Positions 34,827-45,606 of a stretch of 64,000 nucleotides of DNA are shown piece by piece. The DNA lies in the NCBI GenBank assembly GCA_934047225.1, contig OW204000.1:15022001-15086000 (forward strand), in the 5' to 3' direction. Positions within the stretch are counted from its first letter, which is position 1; each line of letters opens with the position of its first letter. The notes under the pieces are model-generated. The model made no database searches and was not told the DNA's origin. It saw nothing but the letters and a program-made list of their open reading frames with translations. The position numbers were made by a program, and so were the translations under genes. Source of the stretch: Ypsolopha sequella. Lineage: Eukaryota > Arthropoda > Insecta > Lepidoptera > Ypsolophidae.

Positions 34827-35289
34827 TCAGAAGAATTCAAAATCAACCACGTGGTTTACAATCTCCTCATTATTTTCTACTACTACGGCCTTTGGTCGCG
34901 AGTTTGTCTCTGGATAATTATTTTTTGGAGGGGCTTTCGGACACATGTTTTCTTTATCCTGTTCTTTCACATATTCTGGATCACGAATTTGTAAATTTAG
35001 TCTGTGTCTGGGATCAACCAGTTCTGGTAAAAGACAATCATTGAAAAACGAAAGCAAATGTGGCTCCATTCTTTCATGCCAAAATAATAATTGGTCATGC
35101 TTTAGTATAATTTCGGTTTTTATCTGATTATTTCCGTACCATACGGCCAATGCACATTTTCCTTTTTGACAAATATATAATTGGCCTTGAGCTTGAATAA
35201 ACCAATCAGATTTTTGGTTTACTTCTATCTGTCCAGTTTTCTTATTTTTACGCCAAGAATGCATCTTTATGAATTCATTTGAATACATT
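34827..35289 (-). CDS. YqaJ-type nuclease family protein, C-terminal exon
   Basis: This minus-strand exon is preceded by a good acceptor (TTTTGTTACAG|A) and runs 153 codons. The segment WFIQAQGQLYICQKGKCALA followed by VWYG..IKTEII, FWHERMEPHLLSFF and CLLPELVDPRH matches the C-terminal half of the YqaJ-like (PDDEXK) domain found in many transposon-associated insect proteins. The catalytic EIKCP-type motif is missing and would sit in an upstream exon, which I cannot find. The tail is polar (KEQDKENMCPKAPPKNN). It may be a mobile-element gene or a relic. It lies between the dipeptidase and ITPRID genes, on the opposite strand to both. Confidence 0.6.
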
Positions 35290-35352
35290 CTGTAACAAAA
35301 GTGAATATTGTAAACAAAAAGCTAAAAATATATTTACTTTTAAATATTTTGT

Positions 35353-35445
35353 CTTTATTTATTCATAAACTCACGAAACTCACAATCTTCGATGCCTATT
35401 TCGTATGGATGTTCTTGTTCATCATCATGAGTATGATCTTCTTAA
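35353..35445 (-). pseudogene. Possible C-terminal coding remnant, unrecognised
   Basis: A minus-strand frame reads EDHTHDDEQEHPYEIGIEDC and then EFREFMNK before a stop. Its acidic composition ending in a short hydrophobic/basic tail looks like a protein C-terminus. It lies just upstream of the YqaJ-type exon but ends in its own stop codon, so it is not simply that gene's preceding exon. I do not recognise the family. Confidence 0.25.
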
Positions 35446-35670
35446 TGTCTGCGCTTCTTAGTCACATCCTTAGGTCTAGAATAAAAAGACAATATTATAC
35501 GAATGTGACAGTGGAATACACGTAAGCAGACACAACCGGTATTTGCCGTATGGGCAGAGTTTGCTGGGTAGCTGGGCTGCAGAGTTTATTCAAACAAAAG
35601 ATTATCACATTTCACACAATTCACAGTTACATTTTCAACATTGTTGATAAAAGACTAAAAAATGACATAA

Positions 35671-35692
35671 ACATATATATATATATATATTA
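35671..35692. repeat. (AT)n microsatellite
   Basis: About ten uninterrupted AT units. Confidence 0.85.
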
Positions 35693-36427
35693 TTTCATTA
35701 CCCCAATTCCAAGGTTTAAAATTATATTGAAAAGAGGCAAATTTGGGATAGTACCCCCTTAATAGAAATATATTAGTACTTAGTATTAAAATTATTTATA
35801 AACAGAATATTTTACTTTTTTACTTTGATATTATATTACTTTGACATTTTGATACATGTGATGCTAGATTATTATTGTTTAGATTAAATTTTTTGACATC
35901 TGTATTGAATTTATTCACTTTTTAAATTATTTATCCTCTTTTACTTTTTATTGTTTTAGATTGCAATTGTTTGTGTTAACTACATTGAGAAGTATAACTG
36001 GCGGTTATAAATAAATATAGGCTCGTCTCTTACAAGAGTATACGAACAAAGGTACCTTGATTTTTTTTTCCAGAATAGCTCTTGTTATTGTTATTAATCT
36101 CACGAAATTTCAGTTACCGGAAATCGATAGTTTCCTCAAAAAAAATGTTCAAGTTTCGTAAAATAACCTCAAAAATTGTCTTACGGTGCAATTTTAATTG
36201 ATTTTATGACTTGATATTTTTTTTTTGGTTGTGTTCCGAAACTGCTGTGAGTTATGCATTAAAATTGACGTAATTTAATTTCTTTGTTGTTATAGTATAA
36301 AACCAATGCAGGCATTTTTTTCTTTGTGATTTCATTCAAAGTTTATAAAGTTTATGCATGTCTTTTATATAGCTTACCTAATAGGTTGCCTTTTTGTTGT
36401 ATTTATGCTGATTAGTGATTTAATAGA

Positions 36428-36533
36428 AAAAATAGGTTGAATCTGTTGCAAAACCGAATCAGAGCACCTGACTCTATGCAAAAAATAGGTTGAATCTGTT
36501 CCAAAACAGAATCAGAGCACCCTGAATCTATAC
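36428..36533 (+). repeat. Tandem duplication, two 53-bp units
   Basis: AAAATAGGTTGAATCTGTTG and CAAAACCGAATCAGAGCACC occur twice back to back with a few differences (TTGC/TTCC, CCGAA/CAGAA). It lies directly upstream of the GC-rich palindrome at 36559-36770. Confidence 0.75.
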
Positions 36534-36558
36534 AGTCTTGTGGGTACTACCCCTAGAG

Positions 36559-36770
36559 TGTATATAAAAAGCCGTAGGCGTGGAGGAAGGGCAGCCCTCG
36601 CCTGCCGTGACAAAGCATAGGCACCCGTGCGAGCCGCAGAGGCTGAGGCTGGTCGCCGAAGGCGACCAACAAGCCGAAGCTCCGAAGGTGAGCATGGGTG
36701 ACTGTGCTTTGTTACGCAAGGGCGAAGGGGCTGCACTTTCCGCAACGCCCAAGCAATTGCAAAAGTAATT
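36559..36770. repeat. GC-rich imperfect palindrome with a TATATAAAA box
   Basis: TATATAAAA at 36559 precedes about 190 bp of G/C-rich DNA centred on the perfect palindrome GGTCGCCGAAGGCGACC (36651-36667). Outer arms pair GACAAAGCATAGGCACCCGTGC with GCATGGGTGACTGTGCTTTGTT and GGGCAGCCCTCGCCT with AGGGCGAAGGGGCTGC. Both strands are open and encode related peptides (VTKHRHPCEPQRLRLV and VTKHSHPCSPSELRLV), a consequence of the symmetry. Its nature is unknown: transposon core or structured RNA are options. Confidence 0.55.
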
Positions 36771-36839
36771 TTGGGTCTTTAAAGTTAAAGAGACAAAAAA
36801 GTGAGGTTTTGTTTTGATTTTTTTTTTTTAAACTATTTT

Positions 36840-37130
36840 CATTTCCCCCCCCCCTCCCACTATACGTACACTTAATATTCGAGTTATTTTATTCTACCTA
36901 AAATAACCTAGAAATTTTTAATTTTGAAAAAAAAATTTAAAAAAAACTATTGATTTCCGGTACCCCTCCTTCGGGGGAGGAATTATACCCCCCCCTCCCC
37001 CTCTAAACATATACATAGATAAATATACTTATATAAGAGTCCTTCCTAAACATATCTTATGTCTCATGTCTTATACCATCACCGGGTCCCTGAAAAACAT
37101 AACCCTCCCTCGGGCGGGCGGTCGGATAAA
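36840..37130. other. C-tract-rich low-complexity intergenic DNA
   Basis: It contains runs of C at 36845-36855 and 36990-37000, CTCCTTCGGGGGAGG (a short hairpin, about 36966-36980) and GGGCGGGCGG at about 37114. No gene is seen. Confidence 0.5.
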
Positions 37131-38961
37131 TGACGAATTCAAGTAAACAAATAAACTTTTTGTTTGAAACAAATTTTTGGTTACAAAATGCTCACCTTTC
37201 TTGATTTTGCTCGAAGTCGGTAGATGCATAACATGCCAGACGAGCTATTTTTGTCTGGAGATAGTAGTAGTAACTCCTGTCCTATAATTTTACAAGAATA
37301 ATCTGTCCCTGAGTCTGATATTAATACATCATCAACTGATAAAGATCGATTAGACCTATAAAAATATAAAGAAAATGTGACAATGATAATGGTGAAAAAA
37401 TAGATTTGGTATAATGAAATATATATGATGCATCATTTAAAAAAAATTAAATATTGGACATATTTCAATTTTTTATACTAGGTACGTAATATATATTTGT
37501 AGCTATTTTATCCAAATTTGTTTTGAGAAGAAAGAAAAAATAACAAATTACTACACTTAAATATTTCTAACATCATATTTTACTTAAAATTATAATATTC
37601 ATAACATTTTGAAACCCTTACCCTCTTTTTGGAATCGACTGGGTGTTTAAAATTCTCTGCTCGTTTAAATTAAATATCATCAATGACGACTCCATAACTT
37701 TGCTTTGTTCTGTTGCTCCCGAACCACTTGCACTGTCATTGAACGTCTGTGCTGATGGGTTTATATAATCTATCTTATTTTCATGGTTATGTAAACATCT
37801 TTTAGCCCTGAAAAATATCACATAATATATAAGTAAAGCGTTTTACAGATACTACACTAGATTCCAGAAAAGTCCGTCCTTGCAAGTTGACATGTAACAA
37901 ATAAAAATCATATGTAGGTACTTACATGATTTTTGCGACCATGTCGTGACCTCTAGCTTGCATGTACTTCTTATATTTTTTTTACGTATGATTGTTCTGT
38001 TTTTATTTATTCCCCATTTTGGGGTATTGTTTTACGATTACGATTTATATCAGTAAACAACAATCAGTTTTAACCCTAAAACGAATCTTAACGAGATAAA
38101 AACTATAATGCAATAATGAATATTAACTTAGCAATAGATTATGATTGATAACAAACTTAAAATTTGTGGAAACGGGGAAAAACAAAGAGGATCAAACGCA
38201 GCACAGGTCCTTCTCACGGTAGAGCTCAGCGAGCACTGAAGAAAGTGAACGAGTGTGACAGCGCTATAGCCCGAACGTACAGAGCAGCAGTAGCACACGC
38301 GATAACAATAGTGCGCGCAAATCTCGACCTTACCGTCACTTGACGCGCAATTCATGTAAAAAATCGTAAAAAAATAACTAGAGTACCCAACTGAAAAATG
38401 ATAACAGGTAATTTAAAATAAAACGTTTCACATTCAGAGAAAAATCGTGGTTAGGATACGTTGAACCATTGAGGAGTAAAATTAAAAAAAGGGAAATATA
38501 AGACGTTACTTTGGAATTATTTTCTATCGAGAAAATTTTATCCAATTGCGTTTTCCATAACACATAATTTGAAGAATATGCCCAAGATTAATATAGTCTG
38601 AACCCAGATCTTTATATATTGTAGTTGTGTCATAAAATGAAATGAAAAACCCACTCCGATGTCGGTAACCAAACATCTTTAAATTTGAGTAATATATTAC
38701 CATCCAACCCCTAAAATACGTAAATTTAACGTTTTTTTTTTAACAAAAGTGCAGCCGAAAGTGCTTTTATTGCTTTAGATGAAATCAAAAAATTAATACG
38801 AGTCAAACATCTAAAATGTAGTTTAGATAGATAACCAAAAATAATGTTTGAAAACGTGTACAGTCAAAAGGTGGTTTCTCCTGAAACAACTTTTCAATTG
38901 AGTGCGCCCTCACAAGTTTCATGGAGCGTGCACCTTATAGCAAAATGAAACAGCATGACAT

Positions 38962-39028
38962 TTGGCCACGCCCACAACTGAGTTGGTTGCATCATGTCTG
39001 TTCCTTGGGTTCGAATCCTGCCGACCAC
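38962..39028 (+). other. tRNA-like sequence with good B box (pseudo-tRNA or SINE head)
   Basis: The stretch contains an A-box-like ACTGAGTTGGTTGCATC and a perfect B box GGTTCGAATCC. The anticodon arm is shortened and the acceptor stem (GGCCACG/CGACCAC) pairs poorly. It is not a functional tRNA as I read it. Confidence 0.35.
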
Positions 39029-39039
39029 ACATGCCATTG

Positions 39040-39500
39040 GTGTTAGGATTCCGTAACTCAAAATGAAAATATGGAACCTTTATGGGAACACTTTGTTGTC
39101 CTTCTGTCTGTCTATCCGTCTGTTAGTGGCGTGCATAGAACTTTTTTCCGGAAAAACAATCAGAAGGTCAGGTTTGACAATAAAAAAATATGAAAAAATT
39201 TAAATAAATAACACTTTGTAAAAAGAAAGTTTGTATGACGCCAGGGTAGGCACTGCCCCTAGAGTGAACATTTTCATGCCAACTTTTTTTTTTCAGTGTT
39301 ATTTAAATTTTTTCATTTTATTTTTATTGTCAAACTTGACCTTCTGATTGCTTTTCCGAAAAAAAGTTCTATGCACGCCACTTCCGTCCGTCAAGACCTT
39401 TTTCTCGTACCCCGTCATAGAGAAACTGATACCCTCCTACGGATATCTACGGCCACATTGTGCTGTTACAAAATCATGATTGTAACTCACTGCGAAAGTT
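39040..39500. repeat. TTCCGTAA-terminus repeat fragment split by fold-back family E
   Basis: GGATTCCGTAACTCAAAATG and GAAAATATGGAACC, then a pyrimidine run CTGTCTGTCTATCCGTC, is interrupted by the fold-back at 39125-39382 and resumes with CCGTCCGTCAAGACC. A similar but uninterrupted fragment is at 42310-42400. Confidence 0.5.
39125..39382. repeat. Fold-back family E, copy 1 (258 bp)
   Basis: The termini are AGTGGCGTGCATAGAACTTT and AAAGTTCTATGCACGCCACT. Arms include CAATCAGAAGGTCAGGTTTG and CAAACTTGACCTTCTGATTG. The centre is GGTAGGCACTGCCCCTAGAG. Copy 2 is at 52937-53177. Confidence 0.8.
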
Positions 39501-40130
39501 ATTGCCCTTTACGTAATTAATTTCATACAAATTAGCTCATTAGCATTTTTTTTTTCAGGTACATAAAAGCCTATTAGGGCACTTCGAATTGACGTAGAAA
39601 CTTAAAATTTCGTTCACAAGTAAATTTAATAGCACAGATTAATTCTTAAGGGTCAAGTTAGGTTGGTCACTGTAACTCTACGTGGAATAAGTTTGTGTTT
39701 TGAACGGTATGACACGGTACTCAGGGCACGAGTCCTATTCGCACTTGACGGTTCACCCGATAAACACTGCATCTGCACACCCTAAAAATTAAAAGCGTGC
39801 CGTATACGTGCCGTACGGCCATAAAACTCACCCCTATCAAGTTGTGACGTTAAAATCCTCGGTGAAAAGTGGGTGTTAAGAGTTTTGACAATTAGCGTGC
39901 CGATGTAAAACACTGACATTTTCATTATCATTGGGGATTATGTGTCGTATTTCTTTGATGTATGGACGTAATTAAAATCATCAAATAACTCTTTTTGGCC
40001 TTGTTTGGGAATCAAAAAAACCCATATTATCTTATCTATAGATGGGTGCGAAGTTTCATTAATACGAGTATCAATCCTATCAAGACGTCAAAAACACCTC
40101 TAAGGGTTTACCTATGGGAACTGACCAGCC

Positions 40131-40355
40131 CCTCTATTCTGTAACTTTAGTTGCCAACTGGACTAGGTGCCTATCATCAAAAACATAGCTAAAAACGGAA
40201 CTTTCAAAATTGCCATTAGTGGATATTGAACTATTTACGAACTGTGTCGTCACTTCAAGTGCGAACTTATCCATAAACAATCGGAATTCGATAATATATC
40301 TATGTTTTTGGTGATAGACACCCAGTCCAGATGGCAACTATAGATACATAATAGG
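40131..40355. repeat. Fold-back element (225 bp)
   Basis: The arm TAGTTGCCAACTGGACTAGG pairs with a TGGGTGTC...CAGTCCAGATGGCAACTA counterpart. ATCATCAAAAACATAG pairs with CTATGTTTTTGGTGAT. Confidence 0.7.
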
Positions 40356-40682
40356 CCCTGGAGGCCTTCCTTATTCTGAGGGCCTTCCTATTCGGAGTAA
40401 AGCGGCTTTGCAAAAAAAAGATAATAAAGTTTACAATTACGTGCCCCGAAATGCACGGAAAATGATTCAGAAAAAGCCTAATTTTGAGAAAAACAATTTC
40501 ACTATGACGGATGTCGTTCCCAAACGCACATCTTTTGATTGTTTTTCTTATTTTTGAATAAAAAGTATTAAGTTAATGTGATTTATGGCATTACGCGACA
40601 ATAGTTTAATGTCATATTTTCTATGAAGATTTTATATATGAAGATCAAGGGAATGAGAAGCAAATAAAAAACACACTATGGT

Positions 40683-40828
40683 ACCGATTCGGCACAACAC
40701 AACTGACAAGACTAACCTTATTTTGAGCGTCCCGTCTTTGTCTTTTCGATACAGAAAGAAAAGGACAGAACACTTAAATTAAGTTTAGTCCTGCCAATTT
40801 AGTCAAGTCGTGTTGCGCCGAATCGGTG
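40683..40828. repeat. Fold-back family D, copy 1 (146 bp)
   Basis: The termini are ACCGATTCGGCACAACACAA and TTGCGCCGAATCGGT. Inner arms AGACTAACCTTATTTTGAGC and TTAAATTAAGTTTAGTCCTG pair loosely. Copy 2 at 47332-47487 keeps the same order. Confidence 0.75.
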
Positions 40829-41429
40829 TTTATAAGTGACAATTTTCAAAAATAACGCGCGGTAACGCTATTTGCAGCCGAAAGATAAAGGTGTGAAGAA
40901 ACATAATTATAAGTTTCAGATTGATTAGGTATGTGGTAGACTCATTAAGGTGATATACCGTGCTAGCAAAGGTCCCCGTTACTCCAGGCAGAAAGACCCG
41001 CAGTGCGAAAGGAACGGAATCGGGGAAAATTGTCAAAAAGTCGGTTTTAAATTAATGCAAAATTAACTAAAATAGCTACAAAAAATTCCATAACCAGTAA
41101 TTTAGGTGTAGTTAAAACCCATCTAAATAAATGTTTTTCAAGCCTGTATGCTATCCTAATTTGTCAGAATATCAAAAAAAGTGTAAATTTAGACCTGATT
41201 TCAATAATTATTTCTATCGAATGAAATTCCTCCTATCGCGTTTCTGATAGACCAAAATCTAGTAAAAGGTCCCAAAATTGTACTAATTTATTTTACTTGG
41301 AACTTCATTAAAAGAGCAGATAAATAACTTCAAAAAGTGTAAATTTTCACGGTATAGCCCCTTAATTCAAAAATTCCTGAAAAAGGAAGGCGTCCTCATA
41401 TTGTATATTTACCCACCGCCAAGAGGCCT

Positions 41430-41740
41430 GACGCTGTGTCTTTCTTAGCTTGGAAGAGCGGGCGGCCGTTGGTCGGTGTGGGACGCAACCTATTTGGATG
41501 GATACACTGGCCTCGTCCCACATTAATGCGACCGCCCGCGCCACCAAGGTTGGCGCGGCGGCACTTGCAGCGGAGGCTTCGAAGAGGCGCAAATATGCTG
41601 CCTTAGGAGGTGGCTGCATGTTCGTGCCTTTGGAGTAGAAATCCTTTGGACATGGGGACCAGATGAGCGACAACTATTCCAAGAAATATCCTCGCGCCTG
41701 ATCGACGCTTCTGGTGATCGGCGTGCTGGGGCCAACGGCG
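41430..41740 (+). mobile_element. Non-LTR retrotransposon pol C-terminal fragment, third copy
   Basis: The + strand frames give VGAAALAAEASKRRKYAALG and GGCMFVPLE, then (shifted) WGPDERQLFQEISSRLIDAS and GDRRAGANG. The preceding W-x-x-GRPLV.WD-like block is also frameshifted. It ends next to a G/C hairpin at 41745. Confidence 0.65.
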
Positions 41741-41744
41741 GATT

Positions 41745-41784
41745 CAGGGGGGGGGGGTCATGGGGACCATGCCCCCCCCCCCTG
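41745..41784. repeat. Perfect G-run/C-run hairpin
   Basis: CAGGGGGGGGGGGTCATGGG is followed by GACCATGCCCCCCCCCCCTG, a 40-bp palindrome able to form a hairpin, with G-quadruplex potential on one strand. Confidence 0.75.
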
Positions 41785-42496
41785 GGCCTAGTTCAAATTT
41801 TTTTTTCTTACAATCCAACGGGTAACGCCACCAGCCTGCTGAGGACTCTCCCCTACGGCAGCGACGTAGGTAATATTTTTTTATTTAATTTAGGCAGTTT
41901 CTTATTTTCTTTTCTTTGTGGTTAGAATATATTTTAAGTATTATTTTTAATTTAGTATTATTTATGTTATTTAAGTTTCTTTACCATTCGTTCAGATATA
42001 ATTATTTATTATTTCATGTTTTTGGCTTCTAAGAATGTGTGTAACTAACACATTTAATTCCGCTAATATCACGTCATAAACCAAAGCACTGTATTATAAG
42101 AAAAATAATTTCGAGGAATTTGGTATCTTGTGATGATTGCTATGATCTACAATCTCTTAAATATATATTAAATGACTAATTTCTGTATAATTAATTGGCT
42201 TTAGTCCACAGAACACATGCAGAATAAGAAGACGTAATTCATTGATGACGTCAATATGAAGAAAACATTGAAACTAAAATTGTTAACGTTCTACGTTCGT
42301 TCGATATACTTTTAGGATTCCGTAACTCATTCATCATGGAAATACGGAACCCTTTTTTGTCTGTCTTTCCGTGAGGCAAGGCCTTTAATCTCAAAGACAG
42401 CTTGAGGTATCTATCACACACATTGAATACTAGTTTAACCAACGACGCGACGACGTAAAGCTAGTCCTGACTGATCATAAGAACCTACACCTATAA

Positions 42497-42778
42497 GGTG
42501 ACATTTAGTTATACAGCCAAATTCATATTGAAGACTCGGTAAGTACTCAGTATCAAGGTCATCATCAAAGGGTCATCGAGACCCTTTTTGTGAAATTCGT
42601 AAATTATATTTTTCTTATTCCCTACAAACGCAAGCCCACAGCTCCGAGTCAATTACTATTGTCAACATTTCATTTTCCTAGTGAAATTAGCAAAAAGTAT
42701 TACCCTATTAATCCGCGATACTGATTACTTACCAAGCCCCCGGTATGAATTAGGCTGTATAAATAAATAAATGTCACC
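42497..42778. repeat. Fold-back element with GGTGACATTT ends (282 bp)
   Basis: GGTGACATTTAGTTATACAG and CCAAATTCATATTGAAGACT pair with the inverted TATGAATTAGGCTGTATAAA and AATAAATGTCACC. CGGTAAGTACTCAGTATC pairs with GATACTGATTACTTACC. Confidence 0.75.
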
Positions 42779-42851
42779 GAAATTAATTCGCCCGAATTTC
42801 TATGGGTGTTTCAGTAGGTGACAGAGAATATCTGAAGTTTAAGATGGATGG

Positions 42852-43205
42852 TCCAAGGCAATCTTCATACAAACTTGTGGGAACCAATAATGATGACAGA
42901 AGTATTATTATTTAATTTTGTTACCTTTTTCCACACGTTCAATCAACTTTACACCCGCGAATAATCAGTTTTTTTACAAACAAACTTTTTTAGAATGTAA
43001 TTTTGTTATTTAAAACTTTTGTAATACAATGTATGAAAGTTTTAAATTGCAAAATTAGACTGTTAAAGAATTTTGTTTTTAAGAAAAACTGAATATTCGC
43101 GGGTGTAAAGTTGATGGAACGTGTGGAAAAAGGTAACAGAATTAAATAATAATACTTCTGTCGTCATTATTGGTTCCCACAAGTTTGTATGAAGATTGCC
43201 TTGGA
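42852..43205. repeat. Large near-perfect fold-back element (354 bp)
   Basis: TCCAAGGCAATCTTCATACA and AACTTGTGGGAACCAATAAT pair exactly with the distal arm. The arms stay nearly perfect for more than 100 bp (CACCCGCGAATA/TATTCGCGGGTG), and the centre (AAACTTTTGTAATACAATGT) also folds. The high identity suggests recent activity. Confidence 0.85.
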
Positions 43206-43465
43206 TGCGATTATCGATGTCATGTGACCTGTCATTACCTTGTCTTGGTAGTTGGGCATTTCCAGCAAGAATGACCTATGTGAACCCATATTAAATAATA
43301 ATTAAAAATGAGTTCGTGTAGTGATAGTGATATATTAACTCGTAAAAACATAATAAATGATGCAGCTAATGTGGTGCAGCAAGTCAAGTGACTAATTTGT
43401 ATACATTCGCTTGATTCGTCACTTCAAATAGGTATTGAATCGTTGGTACCGTGACACTGTTTAAG

Positions 43466-43626
43466 AAACCAGGTCCCGTAGCATAGTGTTTAATCGTGCG
43501 CGACGCCACTAGTTAAATAACAACTGCAAAGAGCGTGACAAAAACATCGTGTCTCGCTCTTCGCACTTGTGACTCAACCAAGTTGCATCGCGCGCGATTA
43601 AACACTATACTACGGGCGCTGGTTTT
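43466..43626. repeat. Fold-back element (161 bp)
   Basis: AAACCAGGTCCCGTAGCATA and GTGTTTAATCGTGCGCG pair with CGCGCGATTAAACACTATAC and TACGGGCGCTGGTTT. The centre includes an imperfect CAAAGAGCGTGAC/CTCGCTCTTCG arm. Confidence 0.75.
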
Positions 43627-43730
43627 GTGGTTCATATCCTTGTCGAAAGATTTTGTGTTTTCTTTATTGTCATTATGAAATTTACGAAAGTTTTTCAACA
43701 AAAAGTCAAATATACCAATATAAGATAACT

Positions 43731-43831
43731 AACCCTGCGGTCCGTAATAGAATTACAATGGATCATAAGCCATTCACTTCATACTTTCGTAATCGATTTT
43801 AGCGATATAATTCTATTTCGGAACGCAGGGT
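43731..43831. repeat. Short fold-back element (101 bp)
   Basis: ACCCTGCGGTCCGTAATAGA and ATTC... pair with TCTATTTCGGAACGCAGGGT. Confidence 0.65.
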
Positions 43832-43844
43832 AAATAAAATAAAA

Positions 43845-43970
43845 TGGGTGACGAGAAGCAAAGCGAAGCGAGAAGAAGCGTATTAGGTTTACATGTAAAT
43901 ACATTTGGGGAGCCGAACGAAGCGGAGCAAAGCGAGACAACCCCCATAGTTTTAACAGAATTCATGATAT
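43845..43970 (-). repeat. Dispersed repeat S, copy 3 (partial)
   Basis: The minus-strand frame MNSVKTMGVVSLCSASFGSP and FTCKPNTLLLAS matches repeat S copies 1 and 2. The same AAGCGAAGCGAG alternation is present on the + strand. Confidence 0.6.
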
Positions 43971-44162
43971 ACACAAAAAACAATATTTTGCAAGCACGTT
44001 GCAAGGGCACTGATAAATAGCCAGTCCATAAACAAAGCACTATTAAACGGTGCGCACCGTCATAAGATCAAGATACTATTCATCGCGGGTACCGATGAAT
44101 AGTCACTTCTAACTTCTTGGGCGCTTGTATCCGGGTTTCTCACAATTTTGCATTAACTATCC

Positions 44163-44329
44163 TGGGGCTCTACCGCGTAATTCTCATTTGTATCAACTTC
44201 AAGCAAATGCATGCGAAATTCAACGCGTGCAAAAGAGATGGCATGTTAGGCGGGCGTCGTCGCACGCACATCAAATTTCAATCTCAAGTTGATGTTGATG
44301 TAAATGAGAATTACGCGGTAGACCCGCTG
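44163..44329. repeat. Palindromic MITE family A, copy 2
   Basis: It has the same design as 19964-20130 (CTACCGCGTAATTCTCATTT ... GAGAATTACGCGGTAGACCC). The left arm is more degenerate than the right. A long open frame across it is a by-product. Confidence 0.75.
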
Positions 44330-45124
44330 TTTTTGTTTGTGATTAAAGATGAATGTATGACGTATTTTGAAAGAGAATGTATAGCAGTTTTGAGTGACCA
44401 CGCTAACTACCTTGGGTCTCGGTTTATTTGTGTTATAAGTAAATGTAAACTCTTCTTTTTCAAATATTTTTTCTGGGAAATGTTTTTTTTTGTGACGTCA
44501 CGTAGTGAAATAAATACAATCTCGAAATCATGAACATTGCTCAAACAGCAAAAAAACGCCTCTTGTCAAACAAAAAAAGCTGTGTTTTGCATTTGCAATG
44601 GGCGAGCGAGTGAAATAAAAAAAAAAACAGATATAATAGATAGTGATTGTATAAAATCTGATGAAACCGCAGCATTCGATTTATTTTATATTTATATCTT
44701 GCAAGGAATAGCTGGCGTGCGAGTAAGTATTGTAATCCATCACACCCAATTTATTCTGTTGTTGAGTGTATTCTGTGAGCCTTGTTGCAACTCCTCTCAT
44801 TGCATGCAGCATTACCTTGAAGGATGGATCCTAGGCAAGGTTGGTCCCACTAGCAACACGTACCTAGTCGTGCTAATTACCTCAAATAGATCACTGTTTT
44901 GTGAGATCACCCCATCTTTGTGTTTGTTGTCATGAACAGGTTGTTTATTGTTTTCTGATATACCTACTACAATCATGACGACCCTATCAGTTATCATGTC
45001 TGTTGTTTGCTTAATGAGCTGTCCATCAGTGATTTTACGCACAGTTTAGATTACTTAGAAAGATTTATACACTCTAAAATATATAAGTATGTACTCTTAA
45101 AATTTATAATAAATTGTTCAATAG

Positions 45125-45606
45125 ATACATTTAACGAGTCAGTGTCTACATTACTAGAGAGAAAAGTAAGAGGTTGGTTGAGTGGAGTGATAGACGACAT
45201 GCGTCGGAGCAGCCCCGTGCATGTACAGAACTGGCTTAACTCTCTACCAGAAACTACAACTGAGCCTTCAGGATCCAGTGAGCAATTGGAGGTTGCCGTG
45301 TCTGACATTAATCAGGATGATGATGTCACCGAAGGAATACTTAGTCCGCCCTTACAGGGATCTCATAATGGCTTGAACACGCTTGATAAAGTAGTTGCAG
45401 AATCCGGACCAAGTCATGAAGACAAAAACCTAGACGTTCCTAGCCCTAAAGATCTGTGGAAGAGAAAGTCCTTAGAGAGTGGAGTTCTGCCAACCTCACC
45501 CTATAATGAGAAGACAAAGAAGAAGCTACAGAGAGATTATTCGGTGCAGTCTGAAGGATACTCTCCTCGATTGAAGAATCCTTTATTTAGAGATGCTTCA
45601 TTACAA
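45125..45606 (+). CDS. ITPRID/TESPA1-like protein, internal exon upstream of the KRAP domain
   Basis: This is an open exon of about 160 codons ending at donor CAA|GTAAAC in phase 0. The start is less certain: AATAG at 45121-45124 is the best acceptor, giving a phase-1 entry. The product is polar and Ser/Pro-rich, with HVQNWLNSLP, which resembles the short W-L-x-S motif found upstream of the IP3-receptor-binding domain in ITPRID proteins. The following Ser/Pro/Lys-rich region looks disordered. It lies just upstream of two exons with a clear KRAP domain. Earlier exons, including the true start codon, were not identified. Confidence 0.7.

Noticed and set aside
38962..39028. Functional tRNA gene
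   Set aside because: The B box is good, but the anticodon arm and acceptor pairing fail. It is kept only as a tRNA-like feature.
44117..44935. Two long + strand frames just upstream of the ITPRID exons
   Set aside because: The first runs through MITE family A and then A/T-rich sequence; the second shows no motif. No splice sites fit them to the gene.
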